Positions 61,859 to 64,000 of a stretch of DNA of 64,000 bases are shown here, piece after piece. The stretch spans positions 1,088,501 to 1,152,500 of the forward strand of contig NC_092562.1 of NCBI RefSeq assembly GCF_037975245.1. The letters run 5' to 3'. This stretch comes from Apostichopus japonicus. Its lineage: Eukaryota; Echinodermata; Holothuroidea; Aspidochirotida; Stichopodidae. Position numbers and translations under genes: made by a program. Below the pieces are notes generated by a model, which was not told where the DNA came from, ran no database searches, and was given only the letters and a program-made list of their open reading frames with translations. Position 1 is the first letter of the stretch. Each line of letters starts with the position of its first letter.

Positions 61859-64000
61859 CTAAAGGTGTAAAATATGATGAATTTCAATATATCTCACAAT
61901 TAACTTGAGATATAAAATGACAGCTTGGATGACTGAGGTCTATTTTGAATACATTCTGTGTAAAATATGTAAGTTGAAACTTGTTCTTTTAGTTATTATT
62001 TGAGATGTTCAATTAAGAAAATACTTACAACTGTGGGATATTCACACAAAAAATGATGACACAAAAGGAACAATCAATTATCTCTAGTAGATTTTGTAAG
62101 ACTCACTTTGTTTTGCTGTGCAAGTTCTTTGTCTTCATTACTTTGTAAAACCCCAGAAGACTGTGATTTCTTGACTTAGTTTAAAATGTTAACACATTTT
62201 CACCTGATTAAATTGTGACCATAGTTTTGAAGTAACCACCAAAAACATCACAAATTTTCAGCTCTCTTGACAGTTACAGAGGTACAGTATTTGCAACAAT
62301 CACTTGTTGACTCCAACCAAGTAGAAAACTGATGAGCAAAGCCTACATCCTATGCAAAGGTTTTCCTAAGTGCAGCATTTCAGGTTTTCATGATGCACTG
62401 TGATGCCATCAAAATGTTATGTTCTTCACCAACCAGAGCTACCAGTTCATTTCAGCAACCAACCAACTCTTAGTATTCAATGATTCATTCATGACTCTAT
62501 CTTTATATTCATTGAAAGTATTTGAAAACTATTCAATGTTTAACTGTACTTTCTATAGACAACCTCTAACAACCATCTGTCCAGCCTTGCAATTTAGGTA
62601 ACTTTTGACCTCTTCACTTCAACTGAGCTGACAAGGACCAAGTGTGATGAAGAGTCCCAGTAAAAGTGTGTCTGCTATCAGAAACAAATGCAACTGTAGT
62701 TAGTTGCAATATTTAACAGATTTTATGGTCTACTTGGTATGTACACAATATTATAAATAAGTCCTTTTGTCTGTGGTACTACTGAGAGTGTGGGTTAAGC
62801 TGAACTGAAACAAAATCTGTCCACAAAAAACAACATACTGTACCAACAATAGAATTCTGTTTGAACCAAGTTTAAGATTTATCAAAAGCTTTACCACTCA
62901 ATAAAGCCTGTTTCAAACTGTTCGGATTTTGAGCACTGCTCTCCTAATACAACCTTTGACCCCTAATTAAAAACAATATCAGTCAAGAACTCATTAAGAG
63001 GTATCTACATGTTATATATCATCTACATGCATACGTAAAAGATTCACCTACAGTATCAAGTTGAAATTAATTAATTTGAAGGTTTACAAGGTTTGCAGGT
63101 TCTCAAACGACCTTTGACCTGCACCAAAAACAAACTTACCACTAATGAGACTAATGAAAGATGGACTTTATATTGAGTTTACAATGTTTTCATGTTATGA
63201 ACATTGTTGACTTCAATTGACATGAACGTTACCAAAAACAATACCAGAACCAAGAATCCACAGAGAGGCACCTGCACACCAACTATGAGATTGATCAAAG
63301 CTACACATATTGAGTTACCGGCTTTACATGGTTTTGACCAATGGTGGACTCATATGACTTTTGGCATCCATTGTAAACTGCGATAAAGATAGTAAACATC
63401 GAGGGGCACGAACAACTCATCTATATGATTCACCAAAGCTTCCAATAACTGTTGAGTGAGCTTGTTTACAAGCGTTTCATATTTTTACCTCAAGTGACAT
63501 TTGACCTCCACCAATACTATAAACAGTCAAGAACTCACTGAGGAGCATTAATGTACAGTAGTTAGTATGATGTTTATGCATGCTACACATGAAGAGTTAT
63601 TGTGTTTACCAAATGAGTCTCAAGTCAAGTCTCAAGTCACCGAGGGCAAGTCTCAATTAAGTCAAGTCTCAATTCATTATAGTAATGAATATCTGAAATC
63701 AGAATCCTTTATTAACTTATTTTGTAAAAGAACAGAACTGCATAGTACTTGGTGTTGAAGTAACATAAAACATTTCCATAATGCCAAAGTGATGAAGGCT
63801 TTCTTTAAGTTTGCCTCCATTCCAACCGCCATTAATTAATAATTAATTTAAAATTAACTTATTGTCAAGTACCTGTTTACTCTGTATTGGGTCATTGGTT
63901 TGGTCATCTTGCTAGTTGAAAAATTTCAAGTCATGATACTCACATTGAGTGTTATCATGATGCTTCTTCGGTGAGCTCTCTTTCTCTCGATATTTCTATC
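61859..64000. other. Upstream of the last recognised exon, no supported exon
   Basis: The upstream exons of the PTP-like gene (signal peptide and any earlier modules) should lie here or beyond the window, but no in-frame module with splice sites was recognised. GACCTTTGACC-family repeat remnants are at about 63080-63200 and 63480-63560. Confidence 0.45.
63617..63674. repeat. AAGTCTCAAGTC simple repeat
   Basis: Short tandem units of CAAGTCTCAAGT / CAAGTCTCAATT alternating over about 60 bp. Confidence 0.8.

Overview
The window is AT-rich, intron-rich animal DNA. It is dominated by one large minus-strand gene and many transposable elements. Extracellular Calx-beta, HYR and calcium-binding EGF modules, a receptor tyrosine phosphatase with tandem domains, DIRS and CR1-like retroelements and hAT-type DNA transposons suggest a marine invertebrate deuterostome. 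An echinoderm, perhaps a sea cucumber, is my best guess, but this is inference and not proven by the sequence. Nothing prokaryotic is present.

The main gene runs from beyond the right-hand side of the interpreted exons (about 61.9 kb) down to a stop codon at 8.86 kb. I read 39 exons on the minus strand. All splice junctions are GT-AG and all phases are compatible, giving about 1,894 residues as far as visible; the 5' end and signal peptide are not found. The order from N to C terminus is: Calx-beta, HYR, eleven near-identical EGF_CA modules, one divergent EGF_CA, HYR, a short cysteine-rich EGF-like module, an Ig-like module, two fibronectin III modules, a transmembrane helix, a tyrosine-rich juxtamembrane segment with an ITAM-like pair, and two PTP domains (D1 and D2). 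Both PTP domains keep the P-loop cysteine but have lost its arginine (Ala in D1, Leu in D2) and the WPD loop. The product is therefore predicted to be a receptor pseudophosphatase that may act as a scaffold or phosphotyrosine-dependent receptor. Its role is inferred.

Layout: 0-1.8 kb is a composite hAT-like element with an exact 8-bp target duplication. 1.8-8.8 kb is intergenic, with dispersed and degenerate tandem repeats. 8.9-21.3 kb holds the cytoplasmic exons and several decayed partial exon copies. 21.7-26.4 kb encodes the juxtamembrane, TM, FN3 and Ig parts. 26.4-34.8 kb holds a 5'-truncated LINE between the cysteine-rich, HYR and EGF exons. 36.3-39.06 kb is a broken, GC-rich DIRS-like retrotransposon. 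39.1-48.3 kb is the EGF exon array, including five 589-bp units and a ~3.3 kb, >99% similar duplication that carries a piece of the DIRS element. 48.7-60.8 kb contains several non-autonomous DNA transposons (some nested), a LINE 3' fragment and the HYR and Calx-beta exons. 61.9-64 kb shows no exon I can support.

The most interesting points are the dually inactivated receptor phosphatase with an ITAM-like motif, the phase-symmetric EGF array that may vary in copy number, and repeated relics of duplicated exons next to their functional parents.
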